Shown here one piece after another: positions 1 to 8,601 of a DNA stretch of 64,000 nucleotides. The position numbers were made by a program, and so were the translations under genes. This stretch comes from Rhodococcus spelaei (GTDB lineage Bacteria; Actinomycetota; Actinomycetes; Mycobacteriales; Mycobacteriaceae): positions 528,904-592,903 of the forward strand of contig NZ_VIGH01000002.1 of the NCBI RefSeq assembly GCF_006704125.1, given 5' to 3'. The notes beneath the pieces are model-generated. The model was not told where the DNA came from, searched no databases, and saw only the letters and a program-made list of their open reading frames with translations. Each line of letters opens with the position of its first letter. The first letter of the stretch is position 1.

Positions 1-2
1 GC

Positions 3-128
3 TGGGAAGAGGTTCACGACGAGGCCTGCATGGTGGCCGGCGAAGTGCGGACCATCCTCGAACGCGGCGGGTGGCGTGGCCTCAACCCGTGCCCGAACTG
101 TGCGCGCGAAATACCCCGGGTGGGGTGA
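3..128 (+). CDS. C-terminal fragment of an unidentified protein (cut by window edge)
   Basis: The first bases read as an open frame entering from the left edge and ending at a TGA, giving 41 residues. Visible features are an acidic start, a helix-like stretch with the segment ERGGWRG, and a CPNC motif near the end that could bind metal or be a redox pair. The stop codon lies inside the first copy of a 46-bp hairpin repeat, which would then act as its terminator. The family cannot be recognised from so short a piece, and a chance open frame is possible. Confidence 0.45.
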   Translation, partial: WEEVHDEACMVAGEVRTILERGGWRGLNPCPNCAREIPRVG

Positions 129-140
129 ACGGCGCGCACA
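95..140. repeat. 46-bp hairpin repeat, copy 1
   Basis: This 46-bp unit matches 37 of 46 positions of the unit at 1087-1132. Both begin GAACTGTGCGCG and share GGGGTGAACGGCGCGCAC near the right end. Arms TGTGCGCG and CGCGCACA, plus an inner ACCCC/GGGGT pair, fold into a hairpin. It overlaps the stop codon of the left-edge fragment, so a transcription terminator is the simplest role. Confidence 0.6.
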
Positions 141-466
141 GGCGCGGAGCGCCGAACGACCCCCGAGCCATACCGCGCGACGGACGCTTGTCGTCGTGCG
201 GTCCCGGTCGGAATTACCGGGGGCTCGGGGGCCGGGTGACTGCCTGAGATTCGCCAGCCGCAGACGCGCACGGAGCACCCTTCTGCTCCGCAGGCTCCGC
301 TCTCGCGAATTCCACTCAGCGGTAGCGGCTAGCGGACAGCCACCTCACGCGTCCTGTAGTTCTTCAACTTCAGACCACCTCCTTCCTCGTGTACCGACGA
401 AAGTACGCCCGCCGTCGGCACCGCGCAATCGATTAAATTCGGCGCCCTGCCAGCGGGGATACGCTT
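129..466. other. 338-bp intergenic stretch, no convincing protein gene
   Basis: The open frames here are of low quality and overlap the hairpin repeat. The only structured element is on the minus strand. A perfect Shine-Dalgarno AAGGAGGT (377-384) precedes by 9 nt a TTG codon opening a 12-codon frame that ends at 329. A run of short GC-rich inverted repeats (about 265-300) follows it. No tRNA cloverleaf could be drawn. Confidence 0.4.
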
Positions 467-1003
467 CTACACCGGTGCGGAACCTGCTTCGCCGAAGGTG
501 TGCCAGTAGTCCGCGAACCGGCTGCGCACGGTGGGGTCGCTGACGGTCCCGCCCGGCCCGACCGCCTCCCGGGGCACCGGCAACTCGATACACGCACGTT
601 CACGAAGGTCGACGTCGACGTAACCGAGCACCGTGCGGAGCGCGTCGGCGGCCCCTCGTCCGCGACCGGTCGCGGCGACGTTGATCCACGCCGCGGGCCT
701 GCCCGTCATCTCGGTGCCCCCGACCGTCCAGTCGAGCAGGTTCTTGAGACTGCCTGGCAGGGTGCCCGCGTACTCCGGGGTGCAGAAGACGACGCCGTCC
801 GTCGACGCGATGGCCCGGCGGAGGTCCGCCACCGCGGGCGGGAGCGGATCGGTGTCGTCGTCGGGGTTGAACATCGGCAGCGTCGCCAGGCCCTCGTACA
901 CCACGGCGCTCGACCCTGCCGGCGCCTCCTCGCGCAGCGTCGCGAGGGCGGCACCGTTAGTGGATCCCGCCCGGGTACTGCCCGAGATCAACAACAGTCG
1001 CAT
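467..1003 (-). CDS. NADPH-dependent FMN reductase family protein
   Basis: This is a 178-residue flavodoxin-fold protein expected to reduce FMN or quinones with NAD(P)H in the cytoplasm. The N-terminal beta strand runs into GSTRAGSTNG (residues 8-17), the FMN-phosphate loop, and PEYAGTLPGSLKN (76-88) is the second flavin-contact loop of the family. Length is normal for the SsuE/ChrR/ArsH-like group. The ATG start is preceded by GGAGGACGCCG. It is transcribed towards the left edge and stands alone. The true substrate cannot be deduced from the sequence. Confidence 0.9.
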   Translation of the reverse strand: MRLLLISGSTRAGSTNGAALATLREEAPAGSSAVVYEGLATLPMFNPDDDTDPLPPAVADLRRAIASTDGVVFCTPEYAGTLPGSLKNLLDWTVGGTEMTGRPAAWINVAATGRGRGAADALRTVLGYVDVDLRERACIELPVPREAVGPGGTVSDPTVRSRFADYWHTFGEAGSAPV

Positions 1004-1086
1004 CGGCGTCCTCCGAATCGGCGCCCGCGCACCGGGTCACGAGGGTCGACGTTACCGCCCGACCGACGGGCCACCGGAACCGGAAT

Positions 1087-1132
1087 GAACTGTGCGCGTT
1101 CGGTACCCCGACCGGGGTGAACGGCGCGCACG
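1087..1132. terminator. 46-bp hairpin repeat, copy 2; likely terminator of the lipase gene
   Basis: This is the second copy of the 46-bp repeat seen at 95-140. Arms GTGCGCG and CGCGCAC close an inner stem ACCCCG/CGGGGT. It starts 17 nt beyond the lipase stop codon and lies before the FMN reductase start, where a terminator of the minus-strand lipase is expected. Confidence 0.6.
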
Positions 1133-1148
1133 GGCGGCGGAGCCGCGA

Positions 1149-2369
1149 TCAGCAGGTGGACGGGGCGGGATCGCCGCGGAAGCGGCCCTCCATCCAATCG
1201 ATGGCCTGCGGCAGACCGAGGACCGCCGCGGACAGGTGATCCGGAGTCGGCGTGAGCAGCGACTGCACTGGTGTCCCCGCAGCGCAGTAGCGGTGCAGGG
1301 TGTTGTCGATGGCGTCGACCGGGATCAGGCCGTCGATCGGGCTGTGCCACTCGAAGATCGGCGCTTTCGGGATGCCCGGGTACAGCTCGAGGCTGTTCTC
1401 GTCCATCACTTTCCACGCCGCCGGATCGTCCATGAAGTTCTGCTTGTCGGTCATCTGCGCCGCGCTGCGGCCGATGCCCCAGAACATGATCTCGTTGGTG
1501 CAGCCGTTGCCGATCCGCTCCTGGAGCTCACGACCCTGGTCGTTGAGCAGGGCCGTGACGTTCATCCGGTCGGGGTACTCGCGCTCGAGGCCCAGCGCGG
1601 CCGCCATCGCGAGACCGAACGCCGGGTGCGGATTGGTGCCCAGCGCCGAGGCCATCTTCCCCAGGTTCATCGGCACACCGCCCTCGGCCGCACCGACGAT
1701 GTTCAGTTCGGGTGCGTAGGTCGGCGCCAGCGCGGCCGCCCACGCGGTCGCCATTCCGCCGCCGGAGTATCCGCCGAGGCCGACCTTGCTGTGCGTCACC
1801 TGCAGTTCCGGCACCCGCTGTACCGCGCGGATGCCGTCGAGGGTGATCTGGCCGCCGAGCTTGGCTGCGCCGTAGGCCATCCGCGGGCCGAGGTGGTCCG
1901 GAAGCGCGACCGCCCAGCCACGGGCCAGTGCGATGTTCAGGCCGGGTGCCTCCCGGATCTGGGTGAACCAGTCCGTCGTGTAGAGCTCGGTGGCGATCTT
2001 GCACTTGTTGCCGAGCGCATTGATGATGTGCTGGTACGACATCAGCGGAGCGTCGGGAACGTGGTTCGGGGGCATCAGGAAGGTCGTGTTCGCCGCCATC
2101 GGCCTGCCCTCGGAATCCGTTGTCCGGAACAGCAGTTCCCACACCGCACTGCCGGGGAAGTACAGATTCGGAGGCATCTGCCGGATCTTGAGTACATCGC
2201 CGGGGGCGTGCGCGGCGAGATCGGGCGGTGCACTGAAGAACGGGTCCGGGTCCGCGACCGGATAGATCGGCAGAGCGGCAGCGCTGCCCACCCCCACCGT
2301 CGCGACTGCCAGCGTCGACGCCAATCCGACCACGATGCCGCCGACCAGCCTGCGAATCAACGTTCCCAT
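1149..2369 (-). CDS. secreted triacylglycerol lipase, LIP (secretory lipase) family
   Basis: The 406-residue alpha/beta hydrolase begins with a Sec signal peptide: MGTLIRR, then a hydrophobic core ending near SAAALP. The nucleophile elbow GYSGG has its Ser near residue 202, and candidate acid and His residues lie near the C terminus (SPIDGL and PDHL). This is the architecture of fungal/actinobacterial LIP secretory lipases, which hydrolyse acylglycerols outside the cell. I chose the ATG at 2369 because GGGGAG sits 8 nt upstream. An earlier ATG at 2387 has no such site. Cys pairs in the mature part could form disulphides. It is monocistronic, ending at the hairpin at 1087-1132. Confidence 0.85.
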   Translation of the reverse strand: MGTLIRRLVGGIVVGLASTLAVATVGVGSAAALPIYPVADPDPFFSAPPDLAAHAPGDVLKIRQMPPNLYFPGSAVWELLFRTTDSEGRPMAANTTFLMPPNHVPDAPLMSYQHIINALGNKCKIATELYTTDWFTQIREAPGLNIALARGWAVALPDHLGPRMAYGAAKLGGQITLDGIRAVQRVPELQVTHSKVGLGGYSGGGMATAWAAALAPTYAPELNIVGAAEGGVPMNLGKMASALGTNPHPAFGLAMAAALGLEREYPDRMNVTALLNDQGRELQERIGNGCTNEIMFWGIGRSAAQMTDKQNFMDDPAAWKVMDENSLELYPGIPKAPIFEWHSPIDGLIPVDAIDNTLHRYCAAGTPVQSLLTPTPDHLSAAVLGLPQAIDWMEGRFRGDPAPSTC

Positions 2370-2455
2370 GGACCACTCCCCAGTCATCAGGACGTTCGAT
2401 CGAGCATGTCGCGAGAACTATGCCAGGGCGCCCGGACCGCTCACCGGTTTTTCTG

Positions 2456-4207
2456 TCACTGCTTGGTCTCGACGACGCCAGGTTCGGTCTCGATTCGGTC
2501 ACGCCCGCCGGGCGTCGCCGACCCGCCGACGCCGACCTCGAACACCCGGTCGGCGCCGCTCTCGCTCGGCAACTGATGGGTCACCACGACCACCGACCGG
2601 CCCGGGCCGACGAGAGTCCCGCCGCGATCGAGCAGGGCCCGCAGGATCGCGTCGCCGTCCTCCGCGTCGAGGTGCTCGGTCGGCTCGTCCAGCAGCAGCA
2701 CGCTCGCCGGCGAGACCAGCGCCCGCGCCAGCAGCAGTCGTCGGCGCTGGCCACCCGACACCGATCGTCCGCCCGCGGCCAGCGTGGTGTGCACGCCGTC
2801 GGGCAGCTCTTCGACCCACGTACCGAGCCCGACCGCCGTCAGCGCGGCGAGTGCCGCGGCTTCGTCCAGGTCGCCGCGCGCCACCCGCAGGTTCTCGAGC
2901 AGGGACGTGTCGAACAGGTGCGCGTCCTCCGCGAAGAACCCGACCTCCCGCCGCAGCGACACCGGGTCGATCCGGCCGACGGCGTCCCCGTTGACCGTCA
3001 CGGTGCCACCGCGCGGGGCGAGCAGTCCCGCCAGCGTCATCAGCAGCGTGGTCTTGCCCGCCCCGCTGGGCCCGACGATCGCGACGCGCGCGCCGGGCGG
3101 CAGGTCCAGGTCCAGCGGCGCGGTCTCCGATCCGCGCATCCGTTCGGCCGTGGGCCAGCCGCACCGCACCGACTCCGCACGCAGGTGGACCGGCGCGCTC
3201 AGCTCGACACCGCCTGCGGGACCGGCATTTTCGCCCGACCGGTCGAGCAGGTCCAGTATCCGCACCGCGGCCAGGCGGGCCCGCGTCAATGCGACCGCCG
3301 CCGCGGGCAACGCGGAGGTCGCCTCGAATGAGGCGAGCGGGACGAGGACCAGGATCGCCAGCGACATCGGCGTCATCGCGCCCGGCGAACCACCCTCCGT
3401 TCCGTACAGGGTGATGCCGATCAGCAGCGAACCGAGCACACTGGCCCCGATCGCGAGCGGGGTCGCGGCCCCGGCGAACGCGGACGGTGTCGCCGCCCGG
3501 TCGGTGGCCCGGACCACCTCGCCGTCCCAGCCGCGGGCCCGCAGGACGGTCTCGTCCAGCCGGCCCGCCACCCGTAGTTCCGCGGCGTGGTCGAGGGCGA
3601 GGACCGCGGTCTCGGCGAACCGCGCCGACGCCAGCGCGCCGTCCGCCTCGGCCATCCGGGCGGCCCGCGCGGACAGCATCGGCGCCAGCACGCCGGACAC
3701 GGCGAGCGCGATCGCGAGCACCAGGGCGGCCGCGGGTGAGATCAGCGCCAGCCCGACGACGGCCGCGACCGCCAGCACGACCGACACCGCCATCGGGATC
3801 AGCGCCCGCACCACCACGTCACCGAGCGCGTCGACGTCCGCACCGGTGCGCGCGAGCAGGTCACCGCGGCGAAGCCCGGCGACCGCGGCCGGGTCCCCGG
3901 CGGCGAGCCTGCGGTAGATCCCCGCCCGGGCCGCGACGGTGCCGCGCAGCGCGGCGTCGTGGGTGGCGAGGCGTTCGAGGTACCGGAACAGGCCGCGCGA
4001 GATGCCGAGCGCACGCACTGCCACCACCGCGACCGACAGGTCGAGCACCGGCGGCATCTGCCATGCCCGGGTGATCAGCCACGCGGACAGTGCGGCCAGT
4101 GCGAGGGCGCTGCCCAGGGTCGCCACGCCCGCCGCGACGGCAGCCAGGACGCGTCGTGGGTTCAGCTCGAGCAGCCGCAGGGCGCGCAACAACGGGTCGC
4201 GGGTCAT
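2456..4207 (-). CDS. cydC: CydC, thiol reductant ABC exporter subunit
   Basis: The 583-residue half-transporter pairs with CydD to export cysteine/glutathione-type thiols, which are needed to assemble cytochrome bd. An N-terminal six-helix membrane domain (about 20-310) is followed by an ATPase domain with Walker A GPSGAGKT (379-386), signature VSGGQRRRLLLAR and Walker B SVLLLDEPTEHLD. The ATG at 4207 overlaps the cydD stop in an ATGA, so the two subunits are translationally coupled. The long open frame upstream of this ATG is only a shadow of cydD. It is the last gene of the cydABDC operon. Confidence 0.93.
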   Translation of the reverse strand: MTRDPLLRALRLLELNPRRVLAAVAAGVATLGSALALAALSAWLITRAWQMPPVLDLSVAVVAVRALGISRGLFRYLERLATHDAALRGTVAARAGIYRRLAAGDPAAVAGLRRGDLLARTGADVDALGDVVVRALIPMAVSVVLAVAAVVGLALISPAAALVLAIALAVSGVLAPMLSARAARMAEADGALASARFAETAVLALDHAAELRVAGRLDETVLRARGWDGEVVRATDRAATPSAFAGAATPLAIGASVLGSLLIGITLYGTEGGSPGAMTPMSLAILVLVPLASFEATSALPAAAVALTRARLAAVRILDLLDRSGENAGPAGGVELSAPVHLRAESVRCGWPTAERMRGSETAPLDLDLPPGARVAIVGPSGAGKTTLLMTLAGLLAPRGGTVTVNGDAVGRIDPVSLRREVGFFAEDAHLFDTSLLENLRVARGDLDEAAALAALTAVGLGTWVEELPDGVHTTLAAGGRSVSGGQRRRLLLARALVSPASVLLLDEPTEHLDAEDGDAILRALLDRGGTLVGPGRSVVVVTHQLPSESGADRVFEVGVGGSATPGGRDRIETEPGVVETKQ

Positions 4208-5904
4208 GCGGGCACTCCCGAGTCGGAGGCGACGGTCACCACGGTGTCGCCCGCGGCGAGGACGGTCGGGCGGTGCCCGACCATCACCACGGTGGCCCCG
4301 CGAGCCGCCAGTGCGCGCACCGAGGCGAGCACCCGCGCCTCCGTCTCCGGATCGAGGTGGGCGGTCGGTTCGTCGAGCAGCACCAGGCGTGAGTCGGAGA
4401 GCAACAGCCGGGTCAGCGCCAGGCGCTGCCGCTGACCGAGCGACAGGCCGAGTCCGCCCACACCGACGCGGGTGTCCCAACCGTCGGGCAGCTCTGCCAG
4501 CACCTGATCGAACCCCGTTGCCGCGCACGCCTTGTCCACCAGTTCGGGGTGCGCGTCGAGCGGTCCGGTGAGGTCGAGGTTCTCGCGCAGGGTCCCGGGG
4601 ATCAGCACCGGATGCTGCGGCAGCCAGGTCAGTTCGCGCCACCACCTCACACGGTCGAGATCGCGCACCGGGGTTCCGCCGACCGTCACCTCACCCTCGT
4701 CGGGTTCGGCCAGTCCGAGGATCAGTTGCAGCGCGGTGGATTTCCCGGCCCCGTTCGCGCCGGTGAATACGGTGACCCGAGCGGCCTCGAGCGTCGCGTC
4801 GAGACCGCGCGGCGCCGAACCCGCACGGGTACGGACGCCGACCCCGCGCAGCACGACCGGCCCGGCCGGTACCGCCGACATCGCGGCGCGACCGGATTCG
4901 CTGTGCTCGTCGAGGACCCCGAACGCCTTGTCCGCCGCGGCCATTCCGTCGTCGGCGGCGTGGAACTGGGCACCGACCATCCGCAGCGGCAGGTACACCT
5001 CGGGCGCGAGGACCAGTGCGATCACACCGGCACGCAGGCCCATGTCACCGAACACCAGCCGCAGCCCGATGCTCACCGCCACGAGCGCGACCGACAGGGT
5101 CGCGAGCAGTTCGAGCACCATCGAGGACAGGAAGGCCACCCGCAGCGAGGCCATCGTCGTACGCCGATGTGCGTCGCCGAGTTCGCGCACGCGCCTCTCG
5201 GGACCCCGCTCGCGTCCCAGTGCCCGCAGCGTCGGCAGCCCGGCCAGCAGGTCCAGCAGCTGCGCCGACAGCGCCGTCATCGTCTTCAGCGAGGCCGCGG
5301 CCCGGCCCTTGGTGAGCAGTCCGACGAGGATCATGAAGATCGGGATCAACGGCAGTGTGATCACGACGACGACCGCGGACGTGGTGTCCACGAACAGGAT
5401 CACCAGCAGTGTCAGCGGGGTGACGGTGACCGCGAGCAGCAGCGCGGGCAGGTACCCGGTGAGGTAGGCGCGCAGCCCCTCGATGCCACGGGTCAGGACG
5501 GTGGCAACTTCGTCGCGCCGCGGGTCGAGTTCGCGTGAAGGCAGCGCGGTCGCCGCGGTGAGCACCTCGGCGCGCAGTTCGCCGATCACCCTCGACGCCG
5601 ACCGGTGCGCGTACCGGGTGTGTGCCCACGTCGCCACCGTCCGCACCGCGATCGCGCAGGCCAGCACGATCAGTTCTGCGCTCCAGGCGCCGACCGAACG
5701 TGCGGTCGGGTCGGTGATCACACCGGCCAGCACGGTCCCGATCATCAACGCCGAGACCACGACGGTGGCCGTGACGACCAGCGAGAGAACGACGGTGAGA
5801 ACGAGGTACCCGCGAGCCGAACGCGAGTACTGCCACAACCGGGGGTCCACCGGGCCGCGCCTGCGGGTCTGCGGTGCGGGCGCGGCCGGTGCGTCGAGCG
5901 ACAT
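4204..5904 (-). CDS. cydD: CydD, thiol reductant ABC exporter subunit
   Basis: This 566-residue ABC half-transporter is the partner of CydC. Membrane helices cover roughly residues 30-320. Walker A GANGAGKST is at 382-390, and the signature is LSLGQRQRLALTR, with LSLGQ replacing the common LSGGQ. Walker B is RLVLLDEPTAHLD. The stop of cydB lies directly before its start (5905), so the operon is tight. Mycobacteria carry the same cydA-B-D-C order. Confidence 0.93.
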   Translation of the reverse strand: MSLDAPAAPAPQTRRRGPVDPRLWQYSRSARGYLVLTVVLSLVVTATVVVSALMIGTVLAGVITDPTARSVGAWSAELIVLACAIAVRTVATWAHTRYAHRSASRVIGELRAEVLTAATALPSRELDPRRDEVATVLTRGIEGLRAYLTGYLPALLLAVTVTPLTLLVILFVDTTSAVVVVITLPLIPIFMILVGLLTKGRAAASLKTMTALSAQLLDLLAGLPTLRALGRERGPERRVRELGDAHRRTTMASLRVAFLSSMVLELLATLSVALVAVSIGLRLVFGDMGLRAGVIALVLAPEVYLPLRMVGAQFHAADDGMAAADKAFGVLDEHSESGRAAMSAVPAGPVVLRGVGVRTRAGSAPRGLDATLEAARVTVFTGANGAGKSTALQLILGLAEPDEGEVTVGGTPVRDLDRVRWWRELTWLPQHPVLIPGTLRENLDLTGPLDAHPELVDKACAATGFDQVLAELPDGWDTRVGVGGLGLSLGQRQRLALTRLLLSDSRLVLLDEPTAHLDPETEARVLASVRALAARGATVVMVGHRPTVLAAGDTVVTVASDSGVPA

Positions 5905-6927
5905 CTAGCGCGACTTCAGGGGCAGACCGATCGACGGCGGGATGTGCGCGGTCGAAATACGCTGGCGGAACACCCAGTACGTCCAGCCCTGGTAGATGAT
6001 CACCACGGGCGTCATGAACGCGGCGGCCCAGGTCATCACCTTCAGCGTGTACGGGCTCGACGAGGCGTTGTAGATGGTCAGGCTGTAGGCGTCGTCGGTG
6101 GTCGAGGGCATCAGGTACGGGTACAGCGAACCGAACAGCAGTGCCACCGCGGCGATCACCGCGACGGTGGTGAGCGCGAACGCCCAGCCCTCGCGCGCCT
6201 TCGCGGTGAGCGCGACCACCCCGACCAGTGCGGCCGCCGCGACGGCGACCAGGATCCAGGTCCAGCCCTTGCCGTGCGCGAGCTGCGTCCACAGCGCGAA
6301 CGCACCGGCCACCACGACTGCCGGGATGGACAGTCGCGCAGCAACTTTCACCGCGTCCTCACGCACCTCCCCGGATGTCTTCAGGGCGAGGAACACCGCC
6401 CCGTGCAGCGCGAACACGATGGCCGTGGTCGCCCCGCCGAGCAGAGCGTACGGATTGAGCAGCTCGAAGAACGAGGACGTGACCTTCTTGTTCTCGTCGA
6501 TTCCCACGCCCCGGACGATGTTCGCGAACGCCACGCCCCACAGGACGGCAGGCACCCAGGAGCCGATCATGATGCCGAGGTCGGCGCGGGCCCGCCACGT
6601 CGGGTCGTCGATCTTGCCGCGCCACTCGATCGCGCAGATCCGCAGGATCAGCGCCACCAGGATCAGCAGCAGCGGTAGGTAGAAGCCGGAGAACAGCGTC
6701 GCGTACCACTCCGGGAACGCCGCGAACAGTGCGCCGCCCGCGGTGATCAGCCACACCTCGTTGCCGTCCCACACCGGACCGATCGTGTTGAGCAGCACCC
6801 GCCGTCGGGTGTCGGTCCGCCCGAGCACCGGGAACAACATGCCGACACCGAAGTCGAAGCCCTCCAGCACGAAGTAGCCGATGAAGAGCACCGCGATGGC
6901 AATGAACCAGAATTCCTGCAGTCCCAT
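5905..6927 (-). CDS. cydB: cytochrome bd oxidase subunit II (CydB)
   Basis: CydB (340 residues) is the second subunit of the high-affinity quinol oxidase that reduces O2 to water at low oxygen. The sequence is a series of hydrophobic helices and starts with the family hallmark FVLEGFDFGVGML near residue 21. It also contains GNEVWLITAGGALFAAFP. It lies 9 bp downstream of cydA and abuts cydD. Length is normal for the family. Confidence 0.96.
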   Translation of the reverse strand: MGLQEFWFIAIAVLFIGYFVLEGFDFGVGMLFPVLGRTDTRRRVLLNTIGPVWDGNEVWLITAGGALFAAFPEWYATLFSGFYLPLLLILVALILRICAIEWRGKIDDPTWRARADLGIMIGSWVPAVLWGVAFANIVRGVGIDENKKVTSSFFELLNPYALLGGATTAIVFALHGAVFLALKTSGEVREDAVKVAARLSIPAVVVAGAFALWTQLAHGKGWTWILVAVAAAALVGVVALTAKAREGWAFALTTVAVIAAVALLFGSLYPYLMPSTTDDAYSLTIYNASSSPYTLKVMTWAAAFMTPVVIIYQGWTYWVFRQRISTAHIPPSIGLPLKSR

Positions 6928-6936
6928 GGCCGGCTC

Positions 6937-8433
6937 CTAGTAGGCGAACGAGAGTTGCTTGGGGGTGCCCGAGTCGTCGGGTTCGGGTGGGCCCTCGCCC
7001 GGCGGGTGCGCATCGTGCGGCAGTGGGCCCTCGATGGCGTAGCGGCGGATCAGCCAGAACCAGACCACGCCCAGCGCCGCGTACAGGACGGTGAACACGA
7101 TCAGCGAGGTCCAGACCAGCGCGGTCGGGTGGTCGGACACGCCCTGGTTCACCATCAGCCGGATCTGGTCCACGCCGGTGGGATTCGGCGCCACCACCCA
7201 GGGCTGGCGACCCATCTCGGTGAACACCCAGCCGGCGCTGTTGCCGAGGAACGGCGTCGGGATCATCAGGATCGACAGCCAGCCGAACCACTTCTTGTCG
7301 GGTACGCGGCCACCGCGGGTCATCCACAGCCCGACCACCGCGAGCAGCGCCGAGCCGGCCGCCCAGCCGATCATCGCGCGGAAGGTCCAGTAGGTGACGA
7401 ACAGGTTGGGCTTGTAGTTACCCGGGCCGTACTGCGCTTCCATCCGGGCCTGGATCTCGGTGACGCCCTCGACGGTGGCGTTGAAGTCGTTCTTCGCCAG
7501 GAAGGAGGTCAGACCGGGGACCGTGATGAGGTGGGTGATGTTGTCGCAGTTGTTGTGAGTGCCGACGGTGAGGATCGAGAATCCGGCGCCGGTCTCGGTG
7601 TGGCACAGCGACTCCGCGGAGGCCATCTTCATCGGCTGCTGCTCGAACATGAGCTTGCCCTGGATGTCGCCGGTGATCGCGAGGGCGACTCCCGAGGCGA
7701 CCATCACCCACAGCGCGAAGATCGTGACGGGCCGGAACATGGTGCGCGCGGCGGACTCCCGCTCGGCGGCGACCGCGGTGTCCGTGGTCTCCTTCGCCTT
7801 TCGCATGTTGCGCACCATCCACCATCCACCGATGCCCGCGACGAAGGTGCCCGCGGTCAGGAACGCTCCGGCCACGACGTGCGGGAAGGCCGCCAGCGCA
7901 GTGTTGTTGGTCAGCAGGGTCCAGATACTCGTGAGCTCCGCGCGCCCCTTCTCCGGGTTGTAGACCGCCCCGACCGGGTGCTGCATGAACGAGTTGGCCG
8001 CGATGATGAAGAATGCCGACGCGTTGACGCCGATCGCGACGAGCCAAATGGTCGCCAGGTGAACGAGTTTCGGAAGCCGGCCCCAGCCGAAGATCCAGAG
8101 CCCGATGAAGGTGGACTCGAGGAAGAACGCGACCAGACCCTCGAGCGCGAGGGGCGCGCCGAACACGTCGCCGACGAACCGGGAGTATTCGCTCCAGTTC
8201 ATCCCGAACTGGAACTCCTGCACGATCCCGGTGGCGACGCCGAGCGCGAAGTTGATGAGGAACAGCTTGCCGAAGAACTTGGTCAGTCGGTACCAGTGGT
8301 CCTTCTTGGTGACCACCCACATCGTCTGCATGACGGCGATCAGCGGCGCGAGACCGATGGTCAGGGGCACCAGAATGAAGTGGTAGACCGTCGTGATTCC
8401 GAACTGCCAGCGTGAGACATCCAGTGCGTCCAT
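6937..8433 (-). CDS. cydA: cytochrome bd oxidase subunit I (CydA)
   Basis: The 498-residue heme subunit oxidises menaquinol and carries hemes b558, b595 and d. The first helix contains the His of VYHFILVPL, the expected b595 ligand. The quinol-site region has the conserved GRQPWVV. The segment between is short, matching the short Q-loop class typical of Gram-positives. The start is the ATG at 8433, which has GGGAG 8 nt upstream; the extra N-terminal residues of the longer frame lack a site. Expression is probably controlled by the promoter and dyad at 8544-8574. Confidence 0.96.
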   Translation of the reverse strand: MDALDVSRWQFGITTVYHFILVPLTIGLAPLIAVMQTMWVVTKKDHWYRLTKFFGKLFLINFALGVATGIVQEFQFGMNWSEYSRFVGDVFGAPLALEGLVAFFLESTFIGLWIFGWGRLPKLVHLATIWLVAIGVNASAFFIIAANSFMQHPVGAVYNPEKGRAELTSIWTLLTNNTALAAFPHVVAGAFLTAGTFVAGIGGWWMVRNMRKAKETTDTAVAAERESAARTMFRPVTIFALWVMVASGVALAITGDIQGKLMFEQQPMKMASAESLCHTETGAGFSILTVGTHNNCDNITHLITVPGLTSFLAKNDFNATVEGVTEIQARMEAQYGPGNYKPNLFVTYWTFRAMIGWAAGSALLAVVGLWMTRGGRVPDKKWFGWLSILMIPTPFLGNSAGWVFTEMGRQPWVVAPNPTGVDQIRLMVNQGVSDHPTALVWTSLIVFTVLYAALGVVWFWLIRRYAIEGPLPHDAHPPGEGPPEPDDSGTPKQLSFAY

Positions 8434-8543
8434 GGCTACTCCCAGACAGGGCCCGTTGGACAGGCTTGCCGGCACTGAGTCGTGGGCTGACGCCTCAGTC
8501 CCGTTTCACAAGGTAACGCCCGCGGCGCGGTGCCGCAGAGCTT

Positions 8544-8574
8544 TATCTACTACGTAATGTAGTAGTCATGTCAA
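8544..8574 (-). promoter_or_regulatory. cydABDC promoter with embedded palindromic operator
   Basis: On the minus strand a consensus -35 TTGACA (8569-8574) is followed after 19 bp by TAGATA (8544-8549) as a -10 candidate. Between and overlapping them is the perfect dyad CTACTAC-GTAAT-GTAGTAG (8547-8565). A palindrome covering the spacer is the classic place for a repressor. The half-site TACTAC/GTAGTA resembles sites of BlaI/MecI/CopY-type winged-helix repressors, but the regulator is not encoded nearby. Distance to the cydA start is about 110 nt. Confidence 0.6.
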
Positions 8575-8601
8575 CTCGAGAAGGAGGCCACGCGGAGGGC
8601 G

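Noticed and set aside
14..271. 85-aa minus-strand frame at the left edge
   Set aside because: It spans the 46-bp hairpin repeat, and a similar peptide appears at the other repeat copy, so it reflects the repeat and not a gene.
129..466. Possible tRNA or attachment site
   Set aside because: No cloverleaf, no T-loop consensus, and no direct repeat pair flanking a mobile region.
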